Assembly: GCF_900102545.1 (NCBI RefSeq)
Contig: NZ_FNBN01000001.1
Location: 61,581-125,580 of the forward strand
Reading direction: 5' to 3'
DNA: 64,000 nucleotides
DNA from: Chitinophaga filiformis
GTDB lineage: Bacteria; Bacteroidota; Bacteroidia; Chitinophagales; Chitinophagaceae
Shown here: positions 43,661 through 51,987 of the stretch, piece after piece
How positions within the stretch are numbered: the first letter of the stretch is position 1
Layout: each line of letters starts with the position of its first letter
Made by a program: the position numbers and the translations under genes
Notes under the pieces: model-generated
Databases searched by the model: none
Seen by the model: the letters and a program-made list of their open reading frames with translations, nothing else
Told to the model about the DNA's origin: nothing

Positions 43661-44356
43661 TTAACTCATTTTCACGGTTTTCCGCTCAATACGTTTTTCA
43701 TAATTACTTCCCGGGAAGATACGGTGCACATAGATGCCCGGTACATGGATCTGGTCGGGGTCCAGTTCTCCCGGCTGCACCAGGTGTTCTACTTCAGCGA
43801 TGGTGATATTCCCCGCTTTGGCCATAGAGGTACTGAAATTACGGGTGGTTTTCCGGAATACCAGGTTGCCCATCGTATCCCCTTTCCAGGCTTTTACGAT
43901 AGAAAAATCAGCATGTAATGCCAGTTCCATCAGATACTGCTTGCCATTGAACTCGCGCGACTCCTTTCCGTTTGCAATCTCGGTTCCATAACCAGCCGGG
44001 GTGAAGAAAGCGGGAATTCCCATACCTGCCATCTGGATACGGGTAGCCAGGGTGCCCTGGGGAATGAGTTCTACCTCCAGTTCACCGGAGAGCAGCTGGC
44101 GTTCGAATTCAGCGTTCTCTCCCACATAAGACGAAAGCATCTTTTTGATCTGCCGGGTTTTCAGCAGCAATCCAAGGCCAAAATCGTCTACACCGGCATT
44201 GTTGGAAATACAGGTTAACTGTTTGATGCCCTTACGCACTAAGGCGGCAATACTGTTTTCGGGGATGCCGCACAAACCAAATCCGCCCAGCATTAAGGTA
44301 GCGCCGTCGCGGATGTCATGCAATGCTTCATCAGCATTCGCTACAACTTTGTTCAT
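43661..44356 (-). CDS. scoA: 3-oxoacid CoA-transferase subunit A
   Basis: A 231-residue alpha subunit, recognised by the [13 protein letters not shown] motif (residues 23-35), followed by [25 protein letters not shown] and the [12 protein letters not shown] segment. It makes the heterodimer with scoB. It starts 30 bp after the DUF4296 gene stop on the same strand. No other ketone-body or amino-acid catabolic gene is next to it, so its substrate is assigned by family only. Confidence 0.93.
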   Translation of the reverse strand: MNKVVANADEALHDIRDGATLMLGGFGLCGIPENSIAALVRKGIKQLTCISNNAGVDDFGLGLLLKTRQIKKMLSSYVGENAEFERQLLSGELEVELIPQGTLATRIQMAGMGIPAFFTPAGYGTEIANGKESREFNGKQYLMELALHADFSIVKAWKGDTMGNLVFRKTTRNFSTSMAKAGNITIAEVEHLVQPGELDPDQIHVPGIYVHRIFPGSNYEKRIERKTVKMS

Positions 44357-44386
44357 GTTTTGGTGATGTTTTTAAAGAGGATGGCT

Positions 44387-44926
44387 TCAGCTCCTCGGTT
44401 TGGCCAGTTTAAGCATAGGGTCATGCTTTGGTGGCAGCTGGTCGATGATGCCTCTCTTAATTTTCTTAACAAATGGAATTAATGTATCCTGTTCGCCTGA
44501 AATTAGGCTATTATTATTAACCGGCAAAAGAGAGCGGGGGGTCTTCACATATTCCTGCCGCTTCAGGTTCAGATCCAGCATGTTCTTATCGTTGGACACA
44601 GCTGCGAACATCATATCATACACTTCCTTAAACTTGTTGGGGTGCGACTCATAATAGGCATAGCTGTGGTTAAACTCCTTAGGCGTCAGTTTATGCAGAT
44701 CCAGGATCTGGCGGTAATATACCTTCACCCTTTCCTTGCGCACGGAATCACTGACGATCACGTTGGACTGATCATCATCCGTCATGGTGCTGTACGAATC
44801 TGCTATGTTCATATCCAGCAGCACATCGCGCATCTTTTCTTTCGACAGAACGTCTTTCGGTACTTTATCCGCCTCCCCGCACGCCGTTATCAACAGCACC
44901 AGGCAAACTGCTATTATTCTATACAT
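44387..44926 (-). CDS. DUF4296 lipoprotein
   Basis: A 179-residue lipoprotein of the Bacteroidota-specific DUF4296 family; role unknown. The leader MYRIIAVCLVLLITACGEA gives a lipobox Cys at 16. The conserved region KVPKDVLSKEKMRDVLLDMNIADSYSTM (in part) and YYRQILDLHKLTPKEFNHSYAYYESHP is characteristic. The C terminus is basic and proline-rich. The start at 44926 is taken instead of nine codons upstream because the lipoprotein leader begins there. It lies between porD and scoA in a leftward series. Confidence 0.85.
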   Translation of the reverse strand: MYRIIAVCLVLLITACGEADKVPKDVLSKEKMRDVLLDMNIADSYSTMTDDDQSNVIVSDSVRKERVKVYYRQILDLHKLTPKEFNHSYAYYESHPNKFKEVYDMMFAAVSNDKNMLDLNLKRQEYVKTPRSLLPVNNNSLISGEQDTLIPFVKKIKRGIIDQLPPKHDPMLKLAKPRS

Positions 44927-44955
44927 AAATGATTTTCCTTCTTCAGAATGCAAAG

Positions 44956-45930
44956 CTATTTCATCTGCTGATATTTCGCAGCATTGGTGACGTCCATAAT
45001 GGCAAGTAATTGTGCTGCGCGTGACTTTTCCTGCGGAGGTGATTTGGCAAAGATCTTCTGCAGTTCATCCGCCTTTGCGGTAAAGAACGTCGCCATCAGC
45101 ATAGAATTGGGTATATCCTGATAGATGGCGTATAACATATTCAGGCAATTCATCACCGCATTACGCCCCTTGGTCATATCCTCATACATCATATCCAGGC
45201 CCTGCCGGTGATACTGGTACATCACATCATGAAAACGGGCGAATTTCACATTCAGCAGATTATCCTGCAGCCAGTAGCGATTACGGTTGCCTTCAAAAGG
45301 TTTCCATCCGGCAATATCTTTCCCGTCAGGCGCATTGGTCACTATATTCAGCGCCTTCTTATAGAAATCGTCTCCTCCCCTGGCAGCAAAAGAATCTGCG
45401 TCCAGTCCGAGGATAATATAAGTGTAATAAGCCAGGATGGCTGTCAGGTTAGACGCCAGCGGATCACTTCCCACTACACGGTTATCACTGAATTCCAGCG
45501 GCTGAAACTCCACATAACGGAACACCACATTCTGGTCCTGTGTGTTCAGGAGACTGGTCAGGTATCCTGCATTGTATACGGGCCGGGTAGCCTGTACGGT
45601 CAGCGTAGCCTTGAAAGTATTGTTGCCCAGGTCTTCAGTAATATTAACCAGGAAGTTACACTCTATACGTTCTGCCGGCGTATACGCTTCATCACTCCAT
45701 CTGCGGCCATTCAGGAATTCCCTGATGGAATTCTGTAAAGTGGTAAATACCTTCCTGCTGGTGTTGTTATTTACCAGCCTGCCGGTAGTGACAGTAACAT
45801 TGGCGCGGAGTTCCTGCGCCTGTGCGGGTAACAGGGCCAGCAAAGTTCCTGCTATTGACATAATGAAAGCAAAACACCAGGACCTGTGTTTGGCATGCCA
45901 TAAGTGAGCGTTATTTGCCATTGTGATCAT
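44956..45930 (-). CDS. porD: type IX secretion protein PorD (DUF4835)
   Basis: A 324-residue exported protein of the DUF4835/PorD family, needed for type IX secretion in Porphyromonas. A signal peptide is present (IAGTLLALLPAQAQ at about 26-39), with a longish N-terminal region before it. The Met at residue 4 (start 45921) is an alternative start, and Met 24 is possible. Typical stretches are QELRANVTV, LQNSIREFLNGRRW, YEDMTKGR and ITEDLGNNTFKATLTVQATRPVY. The gene follows coaBC by 21 bp, a conserved Bacteroidota order. recN, which commonly comes next, is absent here and DUF4296 is found instead. Confidence 0.88.
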   Translation of the reverse strand: MITMANNAHLWHAKHRSWCFAFIMSIAGTLLALLPAQAQELRANVTVTTGRLVNNNTSRKVFTTLQNSIREFLNGRRWSDEAYTPAERIECNFLVNITEDLGNNTFKATLTVQATRPVYNAGYLTSLLNTQDQNVVFRYVEFQPLEFSDNRVVGSDPLASNLTAILAYYTYIILGLDADSFAARGGDDFYKKALNIVTNAPDGKDIAGWKPFEGNRNRYWLQDNLLNVKFARFHDVMYQYHRQGLDMMYEDMTKGRNAVMNCLNMLYAIYQDIPNSMLMATFFTAKADELQKIFAKSPPQEKSRAAQLLAIMDVTNAAKYQQMK

Positions 45931-45951
45931 TCTGTTATATAGAGCATGTGT

Positions 45952-47280
45952 TTAGACTACCAGGGGAGCGCTGTTAAGGTGAATGATGTCCACAATAGCA
46001 GCCACAATATCCTGCGCCACGGCCAGTTTTGATTTCAGGGGCAGGTCTCTTGCATCGCCTTTTTTGTCGAATAAAGTTACCTTATTGGTATCATGATTAA
46101 AGCCGGCGCCCTTGTCATTCAGGGAATTCATTACAACAAGGTCCAGGTGTTTTTCCCGGAGTTTCTTCAAGGCATATTCCTTCTCGTTGTTCGTCTCCAG
46201 TGAAAATCCCACCAGCACCTGTTTATCGGTACGGGTAGCGCCCAACGTACGCAGGATATCTTTTGTTTTTTCCAGTTCCAGCGTCAGGGCATCTCCCTCT
46301 CCTTTCTTCATCTTGATATCTGCCACATGTTTGGGCCGATAATCCGCCACTGCTGCCGCCATTACAATTACATCAGCCTGGGCAAAATGAGCAGCGCTGC
46401 TGTTGAACATGTCTTCCGCTGTCACCACCCGGATGGTATTGACAGCCGGATTGCCTGCCGACAGACCTGTAGGTCCCAGTACCAGGGTTACCTCGGCTCC
46501 TGCAGCCGCCAGTGCATCTGCAATGGCGATTCCCATTTTCCCGCTGGAATGGTTACTGATATAACGTACAGGGTCCAACGGTTCTTGCGTAGGACCAGCA
46601 GTTACCAGCGCTTTTTTTCCTTTCAGCGGCTGGCCGGCATTGCCAAACTGTTGCTGATCAATATACTGTGAAGCTTGTTCCACACCTGATTGCCCTACCA
46701 GACCAGCACCATCTGCTATCTCTCCGGATTTCAGAGATTGTCTGGCACTGAAATGCGCCTCCAGGTACTTTACAATATTCTCCGGCTCTGCCATACGGCC
46801 CTCACCGAACAGGCCACTGGCCAGTTCTCCTTTTTCCACCGGGATCTGCTGGTGCCCGTAAGAGAGCAACTTACTGATATTGTTCTTTGTAGCAGGGTGA
46901 TGCCACATATCCTCATCCATGGCAGGTGCAAATAACACAGGACAGGTGGCCGATAAATAGGTCGCCATCAACAGGTTATCGCAGGCGCCATTGGCCATTT
47001 TAGACAGGGTATTGGCAGAAGCCGGTGCTATCAGCATCACGTCTGCCCAACGCCCCAGCATCACATGGTTATTCCAGCTCTGGTTATCGCTGATGGTTAC
47101 GGGTACTTCATGTTTAGACAGGGTAGCCAGGGTCAGCGGCGTAATAAAATCGCAGGCAGACGGGGTCATGACCACTTTAACGTCTGCACCTTCTTTTACC
47201 AGCAATCTGACAAGCGTAGCTGCTTTATAGGCAGCAATGCTGCCGGATACACCCAGTAATATTTTCTTTCCTTGAAGCAT
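45952..47280 (-). CDS. coaBC: bifunctional phosphopantothenoylcysteine decarboxylase / synthetase
   Basis: A 442-residue two-domain enzyme for two steps of coenzyme A synthesis. The N-terminal FMN-dependent decarboxylase (CoaC, about 1-190) has GVSGSIAAYKA, the His of SWNNHVMLGRW, PASANTLSKMANG and the Cys in ATYLSATCPVLFAPAMDEDMW. A linker of about 40 residues with Gln and Ser follows. The synthetase (CoaB) starts at ALVTAGPTQEPLDPVRYISNHSSGKMG and includes AAVADYRP and KTKDIL. Start 47280 is chosen because MLQGKKILLGVSG begins the domain. It follows rpoZ but is separated from it by a hairpin terminator, so readthrough may tune its expression. Confidence 0.94.
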   Translation of the reverse strand: MLQGKKILLGVSGSIAAYKAATLVRLLVKEGADVKVVMTPSACDFITPLTLATLSKHEVPVTISDNQSWNNHVMLGRWADVMLIAPASANTLSKMANGACDNLLMATYLSATCPVLFAPAMDEDMWHHPATKNNISKLLSYGHQQIPVEKGELASGLFGEGRMAEPENIVKYLEAHFSARQSLKSGEIADGAGLVGQSGVEQASQYIDQQQFGNAGQPLKGKKALVTAGPTQEPLDPVRYISNHSSGKMGIAIADALAAAGAEVTLVLGPTGLSAGNPAVNTIRVVTAEDMFNSSAAHFAQADVIVMAAAVADYRPKHVADIKMKKGEGDALTLELEKTKDILRTLGATRTDKQVLVGFSLETNNEKEYALKKLREKHLDLVVMNSLNDKGAGFNHDTNKVTLFDKKGDARDLPLKSKLAVAQDIVAAIVDIIHLNSAPLVV

Positions 47281-47304
47281 GACGGATTGGCTATTAAACA
47301 AAAA

Positions 47305-47330
47305 GGCGGCAGAAACATGTTTCTGCCGCC
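47305..47330 (-). terminator. 26-bp perfect palindrome terminator between rpoZ and coaBC
   Basis: A perfect 26-bp palindrome with GGCGGCAGAAAC arms, followed on the minus strand by TTTTTGTTTAAT. It lies 31 bp past the rpoZ stop and 25 bp before coaBC, so it would partly isolate coaBC and the genes after it from the bamD promoter. Confidence 0.85.
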
Positions 47331-47360
47331 ATGAAGTTAGATATTTTTCAGTCAAACTAC

Positions 47361-47702
47361 TTAACTATACAAGTCGTCGTCATTCCTGCGGAAGTAGATC
47401 TTATCTTCCAGGAATTCCATTGTAGCCTGGATAGCCGGATTAGCCATCCTCTCATAGAAACGGGAGATCTCGATCTGCTCTTTGTTCTCATGCACTTCCT
47501 CCAGGTTGTCCGTGTGGCTGGCAAATTCTTCCAGCTTGGAGTGCAGCTCTTCCTTCACAGATATGTTGATCTGGTTGGCGCGTTTCGCGATCACTGCAAT
47601 AGATTCATACAGGTTACCAGTTTTGCTCTTGATCTCGGTAGTATTTTTAGTTTCTACCATCGGATTGATGCTACTGGTGAGACCTCTTTTTATTTTGCTC
47701 AT
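47361..47702 (-). CDS. rpoZ: RNA polymerase omega subunit (Rpb6-like, Bacteroidota type)
   Basis: A 113-residue protein of the Bacteroidota omega family. The signature KTGNLYESIAVIAKRANQINI (partly, 27-47) corresponds to the Rpb6/omega core. A C-terminal acidic helix with FLEDKIYFRRNDDDLY follows. It assists assembly of RNA polymerase. It lies 23 bp after bamD and is followed by a strong terminator. The gene order bamD-rpoZ-coaBC-porD is frequent in Bacteroidota and supports the call. Confidence 0.85.
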   Translation of the reverse strand: MSKIKRGLTSSINPMVETKNTTEIKSKTGNLYESIAVIAKRANQINISVKEELHSKLEEFASHTDNLEEVHENKEQIEISRFYERMANPAIQATMEFLEDKIYFRRNDDDLYS

Positions 47703-47725
47703 TCTCCAGGGAATTATTGTGTTTA

Positions 47726-48679
47726 TTAATTGTTTTTAGTTTCAGTATCGGCTTTGTCAGATTTCTTTGAATCCTCAGATTTATCTGTTTTATCAGCCTT
47801 CTTATTAGCTGCTTTTTCAGCTTTCTTTGCTTCTTTCTTCAGACGTTCGGTTTTCGCATTAGCGGTAGCCGTATAACTTTCGATCGTCTTAATATTACCC
47901 TGCGCTAAGGTATAATATTTCTCAGCATCGCCCTTCAATTTGCTTTTCGGATAGTGATCCGCGAAATCCAGGTATTCAGAGAGTACATCGTCGTAGCGTT
48001 CTTTCTGCTTTTCCCAGATGCTATTTTTGGCATATTGATAATAAGCCTTGATAGCCATATACTTATACTCATCGCTCTTGTCAGAATCCGGATAGTTGCG
48101 CATCAGGCTCTTGAAAGAGATGGCAGCTGCCTTGTAATATCCTAAGTTATAGTATAACTCTGAGTTATTGTATTCTTTCTTTTCCAGCTTCCGGCGACTC
48201 AGTTCGATCACAAGATTGGCCTCGGGCACTTTATCGGAAGTAGGATAGTTGTTGATGAAGGTCTGCATGGCAGCAATAGCTTTCTGGGTATTGGTCTGGT
48301 CCAGCTGTACCTTCGGAGACTGTTTATAATAGCAGTAGGCCTGCATATAATCCATCTCAGTTGCTCTCGGGCTGTTCGGGAAGTTATCCAGGTAGTTCTT
48401 GAAATAGAACCCGGCCTGTACATAATCCTTCATCTTATAAGAGCAGTAGCAGTAATTATAATAGATAGGTTCATACTTATCAGTACCCTTATATACCTGG
48501 AACAAGGACTCGTACAAGGCCTGGGCTGAAGTATATTTCTTTTTAGCATACAACTTGTCAGCGTATGCCAGCTTGGCTTCGTAGTCCTTGCTTTTTTCAA
48601 TTCTGCGCAGTTCCGTATTACATGATACTGAAGCGGTTACTGCTACAAAAAGACTGATGTATAAAACTATTTTCCGCAT
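47726..48679 (-). CDS. bamD: outer-membrane assembly lipoprotein BamD
   Basis: A 317-residue BamD/YfiO-type lipoprotein that works with BamA in beta-barrel insertion. The leader MRKIVLYISLFVAVTASVSC places the lipid-modified Cys at 20. Five TPR-like helix pairs run to about residue 275 (KKKYTSAQALYESLFQVY, KDYVQAGFYFKNYL, FPNSPRATEMDYMQAYCYY). A Lys/Ala/Asp-rich tail of about 45 residues follows, absent from E. coli BamD. Start 48679 has the signal; 24 further codons upstream are open but not similar. A TAACTTTG -7 element ends 9 bp before the ATG. Confidence 0.9.
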   Translation of the reverse strand: MRKIVLYISLFVAVTASVSCNTELRRIEKSKDYEAKLAYADKLYAKKKYTSAQALYESLFQVYKGTDKYEPIYYNYCYCSYKMKDYVQAGFYFKNYLDNFPNSPRATEMDYMQAYCYYKQSPKVQLDQTNTQKAIAAMQTFINNYPTSDKVPEANLVIELSRRKLEKKEYNNSELYYNLGYYKAAAISFKSLMRNYPDSDKSDEYKYMAIKAYYQYAKNSIWEKQKERYDDVLSEYLDFADHYPKSKLKGDAEKYYTLAQGNIKTIESYTATANAKTERLKKEAKKAEKAANKKADKTDKSEDSKKSDKADTETKNN

Positions 48680-48687
48680 AAAGAGGG

Positions 48688-48695
48688 CAAAGTTA
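48688..48695 (-). promoter_or_regulatory. -7 element of the bamD operon
   Basis: TAACTTTG on the minus strand fits TAnnTTTG and ends 8 bp upstream of the bamD ATG, predicting a leaderless or nearly leaderless message. No -33 TTTG at 19-20 bp. Confidence 0.45.
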
Positions 48696-48830
48696 AGAAT
48701 TAAATGTAAATGTAAGATAGGGCGGCTATCGAAGCTGTTAAAATTTTGCAAAAGCCGGCCCCGGCAGGATGACTTGCCTTCTCTTGTCTACGGTTTATTC
48801 CCGGGTTAGTAAAAAAGGTCAACAAAACAT

Positions 48831-48905
48831 CCCCCACTTTCTACCACCTGGATCATATTCCCCCACTTTTTACCACGAAAATCTCTTTTCTCCACTTTTT
48901 ACCAC
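48831..48905 (-). promoter_or_regulatory. three 17-bp direct repeats resembling MraZ boxes
   Basis: CCCCCACTTTYTACCAC occurs at 48831-48847, 48860-48876 and (first bases changed) 48889-48905, at exactly 29-bp intervals. On the minus strand each is GTGGTARAAAGTGG, that is, two GTGG blocks 10 bp apart, the same unit and spacing as in the MraZ operator before mraZ. They lie 150-230 bp upstream of bamD on its coding strand, and 1.2 kb from mraZ. Confidence 0.55.
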
Positions 48906-48996
48906 AGAAAGCTCGAAAATGGGTGATTGGGAGTTATCCGTTCCGTTTTTACTTCCCGCTAATTAGCCCGGTATCGGGACTCTTGGTTGATTATTC

Positions 48997-49882
48997 ACGC
49001 TAAGTAGCTTCGGTTTCAGCATGGGATGGCGGTCGGCGCCTCTCTGAATAACTATTGAGCTTCGTCAAGCGAATAGGGGATAGAATATGAATTGGCGACA
49101 CCGGTCGTATCACCCGAGAGCCGAAGGCCCGCCATTCCCATCTGAAACCGCTTCTACTTAAGCTCTCCTGCTATAATTTCAAGTGTCTGATTATTAATGG
49201 TTTCCTGTTTCAAGTCCAACTATACGTCTGGTATGCGTCCGGTATGCGTCGGGTCTAAAGCGTGTATAAAGTATATCAAGGCCCGCCATTCCCATCTGAA
49301 ACCACTTCTACTTAAGCTCTCCTGCTATAATTTCAAGTGTCTGATTATTAAAGGTTTCCTGTTCAAGTCCAACTATGCGTCGGGTATGCGTCCAGTATAC
49401 GTCGGGTCTAAAGCGTGTATGAAGTATATCAAGGCCCGCCATTCCCACATCTGAAGCCACTACTACTTAAGCCTCCTGCTATAATTTCAAGTGTCTGATT
49501 ATTAATGGTTTCCTGTTCAAGTCCAACTATACGTCGGGTATGCGTCCAGTATGCGTCGTGTATGAAGGATATCAAGTCCACGTCAAAGGCATATCAAAAG
49601 CATGTCAAAGGCACGGTAAAGGCATCGTAGCGGAATACTAAAAAGTGTAGTAGAGGGTCGGAAATCCAAATAACTCATTGATAATTAGACACAATAATCT
49701 GTAGCAGGAAGCTTAAGTAGCAGCGGTTTCAGATGGGAATGGCGGGCCTTCGGCTCTCCGGCAACACGACCGCTGCAGTCCAATCTATATCCAGCCCCTA
49801 TTCGCTTGATAACGCTCAATAGCATTCCAGACAGGAGAGGCGCCGACCGCCATCCCATACTGAAACCGGAAGTACTTAGCGT
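48997..49882. repeat. 886-bp nested-repeat element between bamD and mraZ operons
   Basis: Two arms, 48997-49173 and 49702-49882, are long imperfect inverted copies of each other (about 85% by eye). Both outer ends read ACGCTAAGTA. Each arm is itself a near-palindrome: a CGGTTTCAGnATGGGATGGC half faces a CCGCCATTCCCATCTGAAAC half. Between the arms are three direct copies of a 146-154-bp unit. No open frame of credible composition lies inside. The structure resembles a non-autonomous mobile element or a REP/MITE cluster. No transposase is present. Confidence 0.8.
49124..49576 (+). repeat. three direct repeats of about 150 bp
   Basis: Copies start at 49124, 49278 and 49431 (154, 153 and 146 bp). 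Each begins with AAGGCCCGCCATTCCCA, the inner half of the arm repeat, and ends with GTATATC or a variant. Each also holds shorter copies of TATGCGTCSGG. Differences between copies are a few substitutions and single-base indels, so the duplications are fairly recent. Confidence 0.88.
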
Positions 49883-50072
49883 ACAAACAAGAGAAGAACT
49901 TGATAACAAACAACTTACAGTGTTATAAACACAAAATACACATTTATAAACACGTTATTAACACACAATCCACATCAATTCACATTCATTACACAATAAA
50001 GCTCACACAATTCAATATTATAGGCAAAATACTACTGTGGAAAAAATTTATATTTCATTTTTTCGTTAGAGA

Positions 50073-50110
50073 GTGGGAAAAAGTGTTATTTTGTGTTAGA
50101 AAAGTGTTTT
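50073..50110 (+). promoter_or_regulatory. MraZ operator (GTG boxes) upstream of mraZ
   Basis: GTG trinucleotides begin at 50073, 50083, 50093 and 50104 (GTGGG, GTGTT, GTGTT, GTGTT), separated by AT-rich 5-6-bp spacers, with periods of 10, 10 and 11 bp. This is the organisation of MraZ binding sites in other bacteria (TGGGN repeats at 10-bp intervals). It ends 23 bp before the mraZ ATG, consistent with autorepression of the division cluster. The AT-rich leader at 49883-50070 holds no gene. Confidence 0.65.
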
Positions 50111-50132
50111 TCAAGGACTTTCGCCCCCAAGT

Positions 50133-50600
50133 ATGACAGGCTTTCTCGGTGAATATGAGGCTACGCTGGATGCAAAAGGGCGCTTTCTACTCCCCGCTGG
50201 CTTTAAAAAGCAGCTGGCAGAGAGCGCAGGGGAGCAGTTTGTACTGAACCGAGGGTTTGAAAAATGCTTGTCTTTGTATCCCATGAATGAATGGCAGCCA
50301 ATTTTCGAGCGTATCAGTAAGTTGAACGACTTCGATCCGAAAGTTAGGGAATTCCGGCGCTATTTTCTGAACGGAGCTACAATATGTGAACTGGACAGTG
50401 CAGGGAGATTATTAGTACCAAAAAACCTGATGTCGTACGCCTCTCTTGAAAAAGACATTGTACTGGCGGCGGCAACCAATAAGATAGAGATCTGGGATAA
50501 AGGTAAATACCAGGAGTTCTTTGAAAATTTCTCACCAGGATCATTTAGTGACCTGGCCCAGCAAGTAATGGGAGGCGGAGATAATAATATTTCGATTTAA
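50133..50600 (+). CDS. mraZ: transcriptional regulator MraZ
   Basis: A 155-residue MraZ with two tandem AbrB-like half-domains: GEYEATLDAKGRFLLPAGF (about 5-23) and CELDSAGRLLVPKNLM (about 88-103). The DAKGR and DSAGR motifs carry the DxxxR of the family. MraZ forms rings that bind direct repeats in the dcw promoter. It is the first gene of the cluster, and repeats fitting its operator lie just upstream. The next gene begins 6 bp after the stop. Confidence 0.96.
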   Translation: MTGFLGEYEATLDAKGRFLLPAGFKKQLAESAGEQFVLNRGFEKCLSLYPMNEWQPIFERISKLNDFDPKVREFRRYFLNGATICELDSAGRLLVPKNLMSYASLEKDIVLAAATNKIEIWDKGKYQEFFENFSPGSFSDLAQQVMGGGDNNISI

Positions 50601-50606
50601 CCGAGT

Positions 50607-51515
50607 ATGGAAGAAGGTTCAGCATATCATCTGCCCGTGTTACTGCAGGAAGTGATCACAAACCTGCAGATACACCCCGACGGTGTATATGTAGATGCCA
50701 CTTTTGGTGGAGGGGGCCATTCCAGGGCAATCCTGGAACAACTAAATGAAAACGGCAGATTGATTGTATTTGACCAGGACGAAGACGCATACGCCAACCG
50801 GATAGATGACCCCAGGGTCACATTCGTTCAACAGAACTTCCGGCATATGCAACGCTTCCTGAAATTATACAAGTCTACCCCGGTAGATGGCATTCTGGCT
50901 GACCTCGGAGTTTCTTCCTGGCAGTTCGATACAGCAGAAAGAGGATTCAGTACCCGCTTCGACGGAGACCTGGACATGCGGATGGATAAACGGGCTACAC
51001 AAACCGCCGCCGCACTCCTGCAATCATCTACCGAAAAACAACTGCAACTGATCTTTCAGGAATATGGCGAAGTAACAAACGCCCGTACCCTCGCAAAGAT
51101 CATCGTGCAGGAACGCAAGGCAAGACCTATGCGTACCATTAGTGAATTCAAATCTGTAATTCAGCCGATAGTAAAAGGTAATCCGCAGAAATACCTGGCA
51201 CAAGTATTCCAGGCCCTGCGAATTGCAGTCAACGATGAACTTGGTGCCCTGAAAGATATTTTGACACAGTCAGCGGAAGTGCTGAAACCAGGCGGTAAAC
51301 TCGCCATCATCACTTTCCACTCACTGGAAGACAGACTGGTGAAAAACTTTATGAAAATGGGACAATTTGAAGTACAGGATGATGCGTTCTCTTTTGAGAC
51401 GCCTCCTAAACTCTTCAGGTTAGTGACAAAAAAGCCAGTAACTGCCAGCCCCGAAGAGCTGAAGCGCAATACGAGGTCCCGAAGTGCAAAACTCCGGGTA
51501 GCCGAAAAATTATAA
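50607..51515 (+). CDS. rsmH: 16S rRNA (cytosine1402-N4)-methyltransferase
   Basis: A 302-residue RsmH (MraW) that N4-methylates C1402 of 16S rRNA in the decoding centre. The SAM-binding motif DATFGGGGHSRAIL lies near residue 30. DGILADLGVSSWQ and the AERGFSTRFDGDLDMRMD stretch follow. An inserted helical domain occupies about 110-210, and FHSLEDRLVKNFMK is the last motif. It is the second gene of the division cluster, as in most bacteria, and is probably co-transcribed with mraZ and ftsL. Confidence 0.96.
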   Translation: MEEGSAYHLPVLLQEVITNLQIHPDGVYVDATFGGGGHSRAILEQLNENGRLIVFDQDEDAYANRIDDPRVTFVQQNFRHMQRFLKLYKSTPVDGILADLGVSSWQFDTAERGFSTRFDGDLDMRMDKRATQTAAALLQSSTEKQLQLIFQEYGEVTNARTLAKIIVQERKARPMRTISEFKSVIQPIVKGNPQKYLAQVFQALRIAVNDELGALKDILTQSAEVLKPGGKLAIITFHSLEDRLVKNFMKMGQFEVQDDAFSFETPPKLFRLVTKKPVTASPEELKRNTRSRSAKLRVAEKL

Positions 51516-51534
51516 GATTGATTATGAAATCGCT

Positions 51535-51969
51535 ATGCCAATGTACCTGTTTAATAACAGGCTACATTGGCTTAGTAGCATAAATAATAATAAAGTGTTG
51601 CAGGACGAAGAAGCATACATATCAGCCGTCGACGAGACCCCGGAAGAACAACCGGAACAGCATGAACACAAGAAGGAATGGCGCCTTCGTATCAACTACA
51701 GGGCCATTACACGAAACATGCCGTTCATCGGATTCCTGTCCCTGCTCGCACTGATATATATAGCCAACAGTCACCTGGCCGAAAAAAAGATCCGGCGCAT
51801 CAATAAACTTGGCAAGGAAATAAAGGAACTCAAATGGGAGTACCTCAACGTCAAAAGTGAACTGATGTTCCGTAGTAAAATGAGCGAAGTAGGCAAAGCA
51901 GTAGAGCCCCTGGGACTAAAACCGCTTAGCTCTCCGCCACAGAAAATTGAACTGGAGAAAAAGGAATAA
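51535..51969 (+). CDS. FtsL-like cell division protein
   Basis: A 144-residue bitopic membrane protein occupying the usual ftsL position. The N-terminal cytoplasmic part (1-60) is polar and acidic. One membrane helix spans about 63-80 (MPFIGFLSLLALIYIANSHL), followed by a coiled coil (about 82-115, EKKIRRINKLGKEIKELKWEY). Sequence identity to E. coli FtsL is not expected; position and topology carry the call. It would bridge FtsQ/FtsB-type proteins and FtsI at the septum. Confidence 0.8.
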   Translation: MPMYLFNNRLHWLSSINNNKVLQDEEAYISAVDETPEEQPEQHEHKKEWRLRINYRAITRNMPFIGFLSLLALIYIANSHLAEKKIRRINKLGKEIKELKWEYLNVKSELMFRSKMSEVGKAVEPLGLKPLSSPPQKIELEKKE

Positions 51970-51987
51970 CCTTTTATATAACAAACA

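Noticed and set aside
48752..50132. Open frames of 65-85 codons inside the nested repeat
   Set aside because: They repeat with the DNA units, lack family similarity, and change frame between copies.
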